9,468 nucleotides of DNA from Candidatus Neomicrothrix sp. UBA4742. Lineage in GTDB: Bacteria > Actinomycetota > Acidimicrobiia > Acidimicrobiales > Acidimicrobilacustridaceae. The stretch covers positions 1 through 9,468 of the forward strand of contig DHIQ01000233.1 in assembly GCA_002403895.1 (NCBI GenBank), given 5' to 3'. Under the pieces are notes generated by a model that was not told the origin of the DNA, searched no databases, and was given only the letters and a program-made list of their open reading frames with translations. A program made the translations under genes and the position numbers. Below are positions 1 to 6,723 of the stretch, in pieces (positions within the stretch are counted from its first letter, which is position 1; the number at the start of each line of letters is the position of its first letter).

Positions 1-182
1 TCGGCGACCTCAGCCTCCTCGACCTCAGCTTCAGGTTCTTCCTCGTCGCTCGCCGGTGGTGGGGGCGGTGGAGGCGGCGGGGGTGGGTGCGCAGACTCGT
101 CCAGGGGCACCAGACGGGTGCCACACATCACGCAGAACTTGGAGCTCCCCGAGTTGTCCGCTCCACAGGCCTCACACGCCAT
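1..182 (-). CDS. Zinc-ribbon, polyproline and acidic protein (N-terminus only, runs off left edge)
   Basis: Only the first 60 or so codons are visible. The ATG at 180-182 is preceded by a good ribosome binding site, GGAAGG, about 6 bases upstream. Residues 3-20 form a zinc ribbon of the form CxxCG followed by FCxxCG (Cys3, Cys6, Cys17, Cys20). A run of 11 prolines follows at about residues 33-43, then a Glu/Ala/Val-rich acidic stretch that continues past the edge. In actinomycetes such short N-terminal zinc ribbons with flexible Pro-rich linkers are commonly joined to membrane segments or signalling domains, but the functional part lies outside the window, so no function can be given. It starts about 100 bases after the DUF4202 gene in the same direction and may be co-transcribed. 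I see no convincing terminator between them; a 5-bp stem at 228-241 is weak. Confidence 0.75.
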   Translation of the reverse strand, partial: MACEACGADNSGSSKFCVMCGTRLVPLDESAHPPPPPPPPPPPASDEEEPEAEVEEAEVA

Positions 183-282
183 GCGCTTCCTTCCGCTGTC
201 TCATGCGACCCAACCTGAGCCGCCTACCCGATCTCCATCGGCCGGGCGGGGCGAAGCATGAGGAATGCAGGATGACCCGAAA

Positions 283-912
283 TCACCCGACTTCCATTGC
301 CTGTGCCACCAAGGACCGCTCAGAGGGGTCGAGAGGCAGCCGAAGGGCCTCCTCACGACCCTGGGGGGACATCTTGGCCAGGGTCTTGCGCACGACGTCG
401 ACCGTCCTGTCGTCGCCCAATTTGCTGGCCAGTTCGCCGAACTGCGTCTCCAGGAACGTCAAACACAGCGCATCCTCGTGGGCCTGCACGGCCGGATCGG
501 TGGCCAGACCGTCCTTGCGGATGATCCGCTGAACCCGATCGATCACCTCATCGCCACAGCCGCAGTCCTGCAGGATCTGACCCACCTCCTCGGCATGGCG
601 CGCCTTGAGCGCGGTGCGCCAGCGCAGATAGCCGAGCCGCCCGTCCGGATAGCTGGAGCGGGGAAGCGTCCATCGCCGCAGATGATGCGCCCGGGCGGCC
701 AGGAGCTGGGGCTCGTCGGCCCCGGGATCGAGGCGGCGGACCCAGTCGCTCATGAGCTCGGCGTGGGCGAGTTCCTTGGGGCGCTCGACACCATCGATCA
801 TCAGGGTGTTGGGATCGTCCCGGTTGGCCGCATCGATGGCGGCGATGGCCCGTTCGAAGGCCTTCCCCGCCAGCGGAGCCCCGGAGGTCGATCCGGACTC
901 AGCTCCCGTCAC
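283..912 (-). CDS. DUF4202 family protein
   Basis: The 209-residue product matches my recollection of the DUF4202 family almost end to end: a helix around FERAIAAIDAAN (about 19-30), the segment GVERPKELAHAELMSDWV (41-58), the hallmark ARAHHLRRW then PRSSYP (73-89), GYLRWR (94-99), HAEEVGQIL (106-114), and HEDALCLTFLE (145-155) before MSPQGREEAL (181-190). The biochemical role of the family is not known to me. The spacing of His50, His76-His77, His106 and His145-Glu-Asp147 is reminiscent of an HD-type metal-binding helical fold; this is inference. I chose the GTG at 910-912 because the family homology begins about 18 residues later and GAGGA lies just upstream, although the spacing is short. 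The gene overlaps the 78-residue gene before it by 14 bases, which suggests translational coupling. Upstream in-frame starts at 976-981 would overlap the neighbour deeply. Confidence 0.85.
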   Translation of the reverse strand: MTGAESGSTSGAPLAGKAFERAIAAIDAANRDDPNTLMIDGVERPKELAHAELMSDWVRRLDPGADEPQLLAARAHHLRRWTLPRSSYPDGRLGYLRWRTALKARHAEEVGQILQDCGCGDEVIDRVQRIIRKDGLATDPAVQAHEDALCLTFLETQFGELASKLGDDRTVDVVRKTLAKMSPQGREEALRLPLDPSERSLVAQAMEVG

Positions 913-1135
913 GGTCCTCGGCAGGACGTAGGTCGATCCGCAGGACCAGGATGCCGTCTTCCAGCGAGGCGGCGGCATCACTGAGCATGGCGAAATCCTG
1001 ATAGTCGAACTGGGCCTGTTGAATGAACTTGGTCCGTTCGCTACCGGCCACCGGCGGGAGCGGGCGGGTCTTCACCGCGTGGGCCCGATCGCGGAACCGC
1101 TGGATCATCGCCTCGACGTCGAGTCCGTCACTCAT
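899..1135 (-). CDS. Small conserved-looking hypothetical protein (78 aa)
   Basis: I do not recognise a named family. The protein begins MSDGLDVEAMIQRF and has a helical, charged first half, a Pro-containing linker (RPLPP, about 26-30), a second helix-like stretch with FIQQAQFDYQDFAML (about 38-52), and a short beta-like end ILVLRIDLRP (about 62-71). There is no signal peptide, membrane segment or cysteine pair, so it is probably a small cytoplasmic protein. The start at 1133-1135 overlaps the stop of the preceding gene by 8 bases (ATGAGTGA arrangement), and its own end overlaps the DUF4202 gene by 14 bases. Tight packing on both sides is good evidence that it is real and co-translated. An in-frame ATG 18 bases further upstream is possible but less economical. 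No function is proposed. Confidence 0.72.
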   Translation of the reverse strand: MSDGLDVEAMIQRFRDRAHAVKTRPLPPVAGSERTKFIQQAQFDYQDFAMLSDAAASLEDGILVLRIDLRPAEDRDGS

Positions 1136-2024
1136 GGCTGTCACCGTAGCCATCGCCGGTCTCGTCTGGCGCGTTCACCGGCGTCGGAGCCGGCTCCGGG
1201 TCCGCCGTCGCCGCCGCCTCCGCCCGCCGCTGGAGATCCTCGACGGTAACGATCAGCAGGGGCTCGGGCTCGACCAGCGGTGGAGTTGTCGCGGACAGCG
1301 CCTCGGTGGGCGCTTCGACCGGGTCGACCACAGAGGCGGCCTCGGCCGTGACCGGCGGCTGCGCCCTGGTCGCCGGGCCGGTCGCGGGGTTGCTCTTGGG
1401 TTCGACGACCTGGCCCAGGATGCGTACACCGGAGCCGGCCGCTCCGGCCATCGTCGCCACTGCGGCCGTCTCGCCCGCGACCCCGGCGCCCGCCACTGCC
1501 GGGGCAGCCCCTGGCGCACGTGCACCGGCGGCCGCCGCGCCCATCATGTTCGAACCAACCAACGGTCGTCCGGACGCGGGGGTGGTGTCCAGGTCGGCCA
1601 GGGCATCGAGGGCGCTGGAGATCTTGGGCGGGCTCGTACGGCGCCAGTACAAGACGGTGAGGAAGCCCACGAGGCCCCCGACGAGGATGAGCCCGCCCAC
1701 GACCAGGCGAAGCTGGGTTTCGGCCGAGAGTCCGCCGGAGCTCGTGGCCTTCGGCCCCGAGGTGGAGGTGGATCCGGGCAACAGGGCCGCCGAGGCGGTC
1801 GTGGTCGTGGAGGCTCGCGCCGTGGTCGACGTCGTGGGCGCCTTCGTGGTGGTGGTCTTTGACGGGCTGGTGGTCGTCGTCGACTTCTTGGTAGTGGTGG
1901 TCGCCACCGCCCCGGCAGTGGCGGCGAAACCCGAGAGCACGACCATCAGCGCGGCGGCGAAGGCCGCAATCGGGAGCACACGACGTCGGGTTCGGATGGG
2001 TCTCACAACGCTCGTTCCACTCAC
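1128..2024 (-). CDS. Signal-peptide, Thr-rich, single-pass membrane protein of unknown function
   Basis: From the GTG at 2022-2024 the product is 298 residues. It begins with a basic n-region (RPIRTRRR, about 9-15), then a hydrophobic core (LPIAAFAAALMVVLSGFAATAGAVA, split here as 17-30 and 31-41), a classic signal peptide with an Ala-x-Ala-like end. Next comes an extracytoplasmic Thr/Ser/Lys-rich linker (about 42-78), a Gly/Ser stretch, and one transmembrane helix (about 105-126) closed by YWRRT. The rest, about 170 residues, is Ala/Pro-rich, acidic towards the end, and presumably cytoplasmic. No enzymatic motif is visible. The inferred topology is N-terminus outside after cleavage, C-terminus inside. 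I chose this start because GGAG lies about 10 bases upstream and longer frames would run into the glycosylase gene, which ends 37 bases before. It is the first gene of an overlapping three-gene set. The Thr-rich segment makes the DNA repetitive (GGT/GTG runs at about 1790-1905). Confidence 0.78.
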   Translation of the reverse strand: MSGTSVVRPIRTRRRVLPIAAFAAALMVVLSGFAATAGAVATTTTKKSTTTTSPSKTTTTKAPTTSTTARASTTTTASAALLPGSTSTSGPKATSSGGLSAETQLRLVVGGLILVGGLVGFLTVLYWRRTSPPKISSALDALADLDTTPASGRPLVGSNMMGAAAAGARAPGAAPAVAGAGVAGETAAVATMAGAAGSGVRILGQVVEPKSNPATGPATRAQPPVTAEAASVVDPVEAPTEALSATTPPLVEPEPLLIVTVEDLQRRAEAAATADPEPAPTPVNAPDETGDGYGDSHE

Positions 2025-2061
2025 GGATCTCGGCTCCGCCCGGTGCCCAGGATGAGCAAGC

Positions 2062-2844
2062 CTACCGCTGATGAACCGGGCAGGAATACGTTGTACGACC
2101 GCCGATGGTCCGCCGCAATAGGGCCGCGCCCTCGCGAGGGCACACGCCATCACGCGAGCGCATGATCTGGAGGTCGCCCATGTGGGATCCGCCCCGTGCG
2201 CCCAATTCGTGCAGCGTCGCCAGCAGGTGGCGGTGCAAGCGGCGAACCTCGACCGCGCTCAGCGAACCGGCCGCCCGGGAGGGGTCCAGACCAGCTCGCC
2301 ACAAGATCTCATCGGTCAGCAGGTTGCCCAGGCCCGCCACCCGAGCCTGGTCCATCAGCCGGGCCTTGAGCGGGGCCTCGCTGGTGCCGAGGATGGCGCG
2401 CAGCCCGGCCGGCGTGAGATCCAGGGCATCGACCCCGAGGCGGTCGGTCGGGGGATCGAGCTCGACCCCGCCCAAGCGGCGCGGATCGCGCATCCGTAGG
2501 TCGCCGCCGTCGGTGAAGCCCAGCACGAAGCGGTCCCACACCGGGTCGTCGCGGTCGCTGCTGTATTCGAGGTGGTCGATCGAGGTCCGACCGTCCACCA
2601 CCAGCCGACCGGTCATGCCGAACCGCAGGCCCAGGGTCGGACCCTGGTCGACGTCGAGCAGGAGCAACTTGCCGATCCGGCGATCGCCGACGAAGTGGTG
2701 CCCCTTGAGGGCGTCGACCACCTGATCGGCCGTGAGCCCGCCCTTGAGAAACCAGGCATCAGCGGCATCCACCCGGGTGATGGTGCGCCCCACCGTGGTC
2801 GCCGCCAGTCGTCGGTACGACTCCACCTCCAGCATCTCGGGCAT
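2062..2844 (-). CDS. Fpg/Nei-family DNA glycosylase with altered zinc finger
   Basis: This 260-residue protein is a base-excision repair enzyme that removes oxidised bases and cuts the resulting abasic site. It starts PEMLEVE after Met, the family N-terminus in which Pro2 is the Schiff-base nucleophile and Glu3 the acid. Other landmarks are the beta-hairpin lysine in GKLLLL (Lys59), GMTG (76-79, void-filling Met), DPRRLGG (120-126), the helix-two-turn-helix region ending GLGNLLTDE (171-179, Asn174), and the zinc-finger arginine in GGRTTY (Arg250). The finger is unusual: CPREG and CPVHQ replace the usual two CxxC pairs, leaving Cys235/Glu238 and Cys255/His258. The Phe of the usual PRRFG is Leu. 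I therefore cannot say whether it prefers 8-oxoguanine or pyrimidines. The ATG at 2842-2844 is fixed by the PE motif; the ribosome binding site is weak. It sits 58 bases after the DUF4328 gene. Confidence 0.9.
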   Translation of the reverse strand: MPEMLEVESYRRLAATTVGRTITRVDAADAWFLKGGLTADQVVDALKGHHFVGDRRIGKLLLLDVDQGPTLGLRFGMTGRLVVDGRTSIDHLEYSSDRDDPVWDRFVLGFTDGGDLRMRDPRRLGGVELDPPTDRLGVDALDLTPAGLRAILGTSEAPLKARLMDQARVAGLGNLLTDEILWRAGLDPSRAAGSLSAVEVRRLHRHLLATLHELGARGGSHMGDLQIMRSRDGVCPREGAALLRRTIGGRTTYSCPVHQR

Positions 2845-2902
2845 AGAGCAGTCTCGCCCTTGTTGGAGTCGGTCAGCGAGTCGGCGCCGCCCACCGCCTG
2901 AC

Positions 2903-4054
2903 CTAGTAGCGCCCGATGGGCGAGCCGTCGAGCCCGGCGTGGACGAGCAGGGGGGGCTCGACTTCGGCAACCGCCATGGCCGGTCGACGCCACGACCGCG
3001 TTCGGGTCGGTGGAGCGGCCGCCGTCGCGGTACTCGCGGGGGCAGGCTCGAGCTGGGCGCTGCCGCGATTGAGAAAGGCGATCCGCTCCGCCTGACGCTC
3101 GGTGATCTCACCAACTACCCAGGCGAAAAGCGTTGCCGCGAACACCAGAAGTCCTTCCGCGACGGCCAGGAGCACGAACGCACTCCGGGCGTCGCGCAGG
3201 TCGGCCAGTGCCACCGGGGGGAACTGGCCGACCGAGACGAGTTCCGTACCGGCCAACAACACCGTGGGCAGCGCCACCAGCGTGCAGATCCACCACAGGT
3301 TGAGCACCGTCGGCGCGGGTTGCAGCTTCCACTCCTTGGCGTCGACCTCGCCGGCGGGGTCGGCCATCCGCCATAGCTCCGCCACGACCTGGCGGGGCAG
3401 GACGAGGTTCACGCCGGGGATGAACCAGCCGAGGGTGGCCCACACTGAGGCGATGGTGTGGCCACCGACGCGCAGAGCGGCCCCGTTGCGAGAGGCTTGC
3501 GCAGTCCACCGGATCATTAGGACCGAGGCCACCACCAGCAAGGCCATTTGTACGACGGCTAGGCCCTGCACCCAGGTCTGAAGCACCGCCCAGTCGAGCT
3601 TCGTGTCAGGCAGCGAAATCATCGTGACCTCGCCCCCCAAGCGCCGCCACACGACGACGCTGACCGCCGCTAGCGCCACCCCAGTGAGGGCAATGACGCC
3701 CACGAGCAGGCGTAGTGCCGCGGTGGACGGCCCCAGGGGACCGTACTCGTCCACGGGGCGCCCATTGGGGCCCATCCGACGGCCGGGAGTCGCGTCGGTC
3801 AGCGGAGGCGGGGGCAGGCGGGACACATCGAGCCCGCACGAGCGGCAGTAGCGGTCGCGACGCCGGACGCCGCCGGTGCAGCGGGGGCAGGGCCGCTGGC
3901 CCGGCCCGGTCACCCGGGGGGCGATGGCGGGCCCGGGATCGCGCTCGGGCGGGCCGAAGCGGGGAATGCGGGTACCCCTCATGTTGGGCATGCGACATGC
4001 GGGGCAGTACCGGTCCACCGCCTCGATCTCCGCGCTGCAATTGCCGCAGTCCAT
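2903..4054 (-). CDS. Double zinc-ribbon DUF4328 membrane protein
   Basis: The 383-residue product has two zinc ribbons, Cys3/Cys6/Cys17/Cys20 and Cys56/Cys59/Cys70/Cys73, then a Pro-rich linker. Hydrophobic segments follow at about 112-136, 165-184, 203-220, 250-272 and 291-315. The region around RWTAQASRN, GWFIPGVNLVLPRQVVAELWRMADP (208-233, given here as a span) and the following helices match DUF4328, where W-F-x-P-x-x-N and ELWR..DP are typical. The C-terminal tail (about 325-383) is Pro/Ala/Arg-rich and probably disordered. Zinc ribbons at the N-terminus of DUF4328 proteins are common in actinomycetes; their role is unknown, and I assign none. The ATG at 4052-4054 places the first Cys pair at the very start, as expected; GGGAG upstream is rather distant. 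A gap of 136 bases separates it from the methionine operon, and the glycosylase gene follows after 58 bases. Confidence 0.85.
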   Translation of the reverse strand: MDCGNCSAEIEAVDRYCPACRMPNMRGTRIPRFGPPERDPGPAIAPRVTGPGQRPCPRCTGGVRRRDRYCRSCGLDVSRLPPPPLTDATPGRRMGPNGRPVDEYGPLGPSTAALRLLVGVIALTGVALAAVSVVVWRRLGGEVTMISLPDTKLDWAVLQTWVQGLAVVQMALLVVASVLMIRWTAQASRNGAALRVGGHTIASVWATLGWFIPGVNLVLPRQVVAELWRMADPAGEVDAKEWKLQPAPTVLNLWWICTLVALPTVLLAGTELVSVGQFPPVALADLRDARSAFVLLAVAEGLLVFAATLFAWVVGEITERQAERIAFLNRGSAQLEPAPASTATAAAPPTRTRSWRRPAMAVAEVEPPLLVHAGLDGSPIGRY

Positions 4055-4164
4055 ACGTCAACTATCGGCTCCCAAGCCACCCGCCCTGAGCAAAATCTGG
4101 GTCAAACGGCCCATGAGTGACGAGGGGGCGGTCGTTCGATGCCATCGGCCGACCTCAGAAACCA

Positions 4165-4195
4165 CCTGAGGAGCCGCCTCGGCAACCGCCTCAGG
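4165..4195 (-). terminator. Stem-loop at the end of the methionine operon
   Basis: CCTGAGG at 4165-4171 and CCTCAGG at 4189-4195 are perfectly complementary over 7 bp, and an inner GCCG/CGGC pair tightens the hairpin. It overlaps the last codon and stop (4191-4193) of the PLP enzyme gene. No T-run follows, so it would be an atypical terminator or an mRNA-stabilising 3' end. The 4055-4164 stretch beyond it holds no other clear signal. Confidence 0.4.
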
Positions 4196-5414
4196 GAAGG
4201 ATCCCCGCCAGAGCCTGGGTGAAATCGGCGACGAGATCCTCAACGTGCTCCAGGCCCATCGACACCCGGATGGTGCCCGGTTCGATGCCGTTGGCCACCA
4301 GCTCGTCAGGGGTGAGGTTCACGTGGGTGGTGGAGGCCGGATGGGTCACCAACGTCTCAGGCCCCCCCAGGGACGTGGCCAGCTGGGCCACTCGGGTGGA
4401 CTCCACGAACGTCCGGCCCGCCTCGAGCCCACCGGCGAGATCGAAGGTGAGTAGCCCGCCCGGCAGGGTCATCTGCCGCTTCGCCAGCTCGCGTTGAGGG
4501 TGGGATTCGAGGCCGGGATAGCTCACCCGGGTGACCGCAGGGTGCCGTTCGAGCACCTCGGCCAGGCGCTGGGCGCTCTCACTCTGATGGCGGAGGCGCA
4601 CCCCGAGCGTGCGCAGGCCGCGCAGACCGTTCATAGCATCGAAGGGCGAGGCGTTGGCGCCCTGGAGCACGGCGAAGCTCCACAGCCACTGGACCAGCTC
4701 TTCGCTTCCGGCCACGACGCCGAGGGTGGCGTCGTTGTGCCCGGCGATGGCCTTGGTGGCGGAGTGGACCACGAGATCGACGCCGTGGTCGAGGGGGCGC
4801 TGCACCAGCGGCGTGGCGAACGTGGAGTCCACCACGGTGATGGGCCCGACGATCGCCCCGATCTCGTCGAGGTCAGCCAGGTCGAGGCGAGGGTTGGCCG
4901 GGGTCTCGGCGAACACCAGGGTGGTCTTGCCTGGTCGGATGGCCTCGGCAAACGAGCCGGGCACGGTGGCGTCCACGAACGTCACGTCGATGCCGAAACG
5001 GGGACACGCCGTCTGCAATAGCAGCTGGGTACCGGCGTAGAGCTGGCGCTGGGCCACGATGTGGTCGCCCTTGGAGCACAGGCCGAGGACCACCGCGCTG
5101 ATGGCACCCATCCCCGAGGCGAACGCTCGGGCGCTCTCCGCCCCCTCCAGCTCGGCGATGGCGTCCTCGAACCCTTGCACCGTCGGGTTGCCGTACCGGC
5201 TGTAGAAGCGGTTGGCCCCCGCCATGGTGGCCATGCGCCGGCCCTCGTCGATGGTCGGCGTCACGAAGGTCGTGGTGGCCCACAAGATGGGAGCCAGCGC
5301 GGTGTCGTTGTCAGCGCGCCCGGCCCGGATGGCCTTGGTCTCGGGATGCAGGTGCGAGCGGTCGGCCGGGTCGGGGGCCTCGGGGGGACTGGAGGCATCG
5401 GTGGGCTCAGGCAT
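4191..5414 (-). CDS. PLP-dependent homoserine-ester sulfhydrylase / cystathionine gamma-synthase-type enzyme
   Basis: A 407-residue member of the Cys/Met metabolism PLP family. It would replace the acyl group of O-acetyl- or O-succinylhomoserine with sulfide (giving homocysteine) or cysteine (giving cystathionine), in the cytosol. Family landmarks in order: YSRYGNPT (71-78), the ASGMGAIS stretch (99-106) that holds the cofactor phosphate, ETPANP (170-175), VVDSTFATP with Asp196, and HSATKAIAGH with the Schiff-base Lys221. The C-terminal SLGGPETLVTHPASTTH (348-364) is also typical. The length fits MetB/MetZ better than the longer MetY enzymes, so I give no symbol. The ATG at 5412-5414 overlaps the metX stop by 8 bases, so the two are almost certainly co-translated; an upstream in-frame start at 5429 would only add MWRNT. 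The pairing with metX makes a methionine role nearly certain, but the sulfur donor is unresolved. Confidence 0.9.
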   Translation of the reverse strand: MPEPTDASSPPEAPDPADRSHLHPETKAIRAGRADNDTALAPILWATTTFVTPTIDEGRRMATMAGANRFYSRYGNPTVQGFEDAIAELEGAESARAFASGMGAISAVVLGLCSKGDHIVAQRQLYAGTQLLLQTACPRFGIDVTFVDATVPGSFAEAIRPGKTTLVFAETPANPRLDLADLDEIGAIVGPITVVDSTFATPLVQRPLDHGVDLVVHSATKAIAGHNDATLGVVAGSEELVQWLWSFAVLQGANASPFDAMNGLRGLRTLGVRLRHQSESAQRLAEVLERHPAVTRVSYPGLESHPQRELAKRQMTLPGGLLTFDLAGGLEAGRTFVESTRVAQLATSLGGPETLVTHPASTTHVNLTPDELVANGIEPGTIRVSMGLEHVEDLVADFTQALAGILP

Positions 5415-6609
5415 CGTGTTTCTCCACATCAGCGAGGAAGGCGGCGAGCGGGGGGGCTACCTGGTCGGTCTCGAGCAGGAATCCGTCATGGCCGTCAGGA
5501 CTGTCGATCATCTGGTACTGGCAGGGTGTGCCCTGGGCGGCGAGGCGGTCCCGCAGGAGTTGCTGTTGCGGCGGCGGGTAGAGCTCGTCGGAACTGATGC
5601 TCATGACCAGCGAGGGCACCTGAATGCGCCGCAGCGCCAAGTCGATCCCGCCTCGGCCGCGGCCCAGGTCGTGCAGGTCCATGGCTCGATTGATGACGAG
5701 GTAGGAATTGGCGTCGAAACGGCGAACGAGCTTGGCCCCGTGGTAATCGAGGTAGCCCTCGACATCGAAGCGCTGCCACAACTTGAATCGGTCATCCATG
5801 GGGTCGACGACGCCTCGACCGAAGCGACCGGCGAACACTGCTTCGGTCCGGTACGTGATCTGCGCCACCTCGCGGGCCAGGGCCAGACCCCGGTGCGGAC
5901 CATCGCCGGGCGCGGCGTCGTAGTAGTCGCCGCCCCGCCAGGCCGGGTCCAGCGCGATGGCTGTGCGACCGACCGAGCTCCAGGCGATCTGTTGGGCGGT
6001 GGCCGCCGTGGTGGTGGCGATGGCGACAAGCGATCGAGAGCGGTCCGGGAACGTCACTGCCCATTCGAGCGACTGCATTCCGCCCATCGAGCCGCCCACC
6101 ACCGCCAGCCACTGCCCGATCGCGAGATGATCGGCGACCGCGGCCTGGGTCCGCACCATGTCGCGGATGCTCACGACCGGAAAGCGCGAGGCATAGGGCT
6201 GTCCGGTCGAGGCATCGATGGACGACGGGCCGGTCGAACCCTGACACCCACCGAGCACGTTCACGCACACCACGAAGTAGCGGTCGGTGTCGAGTCCGCC
6301 GCCCGACCCGATCAGCCCGTCCCACCAACCGGCGGTGGGTTGGCCCGGACCACTGGGCCCGGAAGCGTGAGCATCCCCGGTGAGCGCGTGGCACACGAGC
6401 ACGGCGTTGCCCGCGTCGGCGTCGAGCGTGCCCCAGGTCTCGAAGGCCAGCGTGATGTCGCGCAACACCCCGCCGCCCTCAAGGGCGAAGGGACGGTCGG
6501 TGGCGATGGTCAGGAACCGGCGGGCGGCCGCGAGGTCGCCGGGACGCCAAGCGCCGCTCGCCGGCAGGGGATCAGCGCTCAGCGGCGCACGCTCGGTTGG
6601 TCCGTCCAT
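5407..6609 (-). CDS. metX: Homoserine O-acyltransferase (MetX, probably O-acetyltransferase)
   Basis: A 400-residue alpha/beta-hydrolase-fold enzyme that transfers an acyl group from acyl-CoA to homoserine, the first committed step of methionine synthesis. Visible signatures: ETWGTL (57-62), VCHALTGDAHASG (72-84, oxyanion region), GLDTDRYFVV (105-114), NVLGGCQGSTGPSS (117-130), the nucleophile elbow GGSMGGMQ with Ser174, and the other triad members in ISSDELYPP (Asp341) and DGHDGF (His374). Length and order match MetX throughout. Sequence alone does not settle acetyl- versus succinyl-CoA use, since both activities occur in this family. The ATG at 6607-6609 has the GAAGAG ribosome binding site 6 bases upstream, and that site lies inside a hairpin. 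A SAM-riboswitch-like leader sits 115 bases upstream, consistent with feedback by SAM. It is the first gene of a two-gene operon. Confidence 0.94.
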   Translation of the reverse strand: MDGPTERAPLSADPLPASGAWRPGDLAAARRFLTIATDRPFALEGGGVLRDITLAFETWGTLDADAGNAVLVCHALTGDAHASGPSGPGQPTAGWWDGLIGSGGGLDTDRYFVVCVNVLGGCQGSTGPSSIDASTGQPYASRFPVVSIRDMVRTQAAVADHLAIGQWLAVVGGSMGGMQSLEWAVTFPDRSRSLVAIATTTAATAQQIAWSSVGRTAIALDPAWRGGDYYDAAPGDGPHRGLALAREVAQITYRTEAVFAGRFGRGVVDPMDDRFKLWQRFDVEGYLDYHGAKLVRRFDANSYLVINRAMDLHDLGRGRGGIDLALRRIQVPSLVMSISSDELYPPPQQQLLRDRLAAQGTPCQYQMIDSPDGHDGFLLETDQVAPPLAAFLADVEKHDA

Positions 6610-6615
6610 GGTTTT

Positions 6616-6634
6616 CTCTTCACGGCGTGGAGAG
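6616..6634 (-). promoter_or_regulatory. Hairpin that would sequester the metX ribosome binding site
   Basis: On the minus-strand RNA the 5' arm CTCT-C-CAC and the 3' arm GTG-A-AGAG pair around a GCC loop: 7 pairs with one C/A mismatch. The 3' arm contains the GAAGAG ribosome binding site, 6 bases before the metX ATG. This is the geometry of a translational off-switch and a plausible expression platform for the aptamer upstream. The alternative pairing that would open it is not obvious; a short CTTCA stretch in the 6670-6684 hairpin is complementary to TGAAG of the binding site. Confidence 0.4.
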
Positions 6635-6669
6635 CGATCGGCGCGGAGGGCGGACAGCGGGCCTGGTGG

Positions 6670-6684
6670 CGGGCATGAAGCCCG
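6670..6684 (-). other. Small leader hairpin between aptamer and metX
   Basis: CGGGC and GCCCG form a perfect 5-bp stem with the loop TTCAT on the minus strand. No T-run follows, so it is not a standard terminator. It lies between the SAM aptamer and the hairpin over the metX ribosome binding site. Its CTTCA (last stem base plus loop) is complementary to TGAAG of that site, so it could take part in switching. Short stems like this are common by chance in GC-rich DNA. Confidence 0.25.
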
Positions 6685-6723
6685 GACACTTCGTTGCCGT
6701 CGACCGAGGGTTGGTCTCGAGCC

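Noticed and set aside
1790..1905. A minisatellite or tandem repeat locus
   Set aside because: The GGT/GTG-rich run is the codon pattern of the Thr-rich linker of the secreted protein, not an exact tandem repeat.
1306..2055. A plus-strand frame with Val/Ala-rich membrane-like segments
   Set aside because: It is the mirror of the Thr-rich and Ala-rich codons of the 1128-2024 gene; hydrophobic Val runs are the antisense of Thr codons.
2845..3114. An N-terminal extension of the glycosylase by 90 codons
   Set aside because: The catalytic Pro must follow the initiator Met, which fixes the start at 2844; the extension also overlaps the end of the DUF4328 gene and is Arg/Pro/Ser junk-like.
4058..4243. 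A 61-codon minus-strand frame between the PLP gene and the DUF4328 gene
   Set aside because: It overlaps the C-terminal codons of the PLP gene and the operon-end stem-loop, has no ribosome binding site, and shows no conserved features.
5212..6678. A plus-strand open frame of about 490 codons
   Set aside because: It runs opposite metX, whose catalytic motifs are intact from end to end; the plus-strand product shows no recognisable family.
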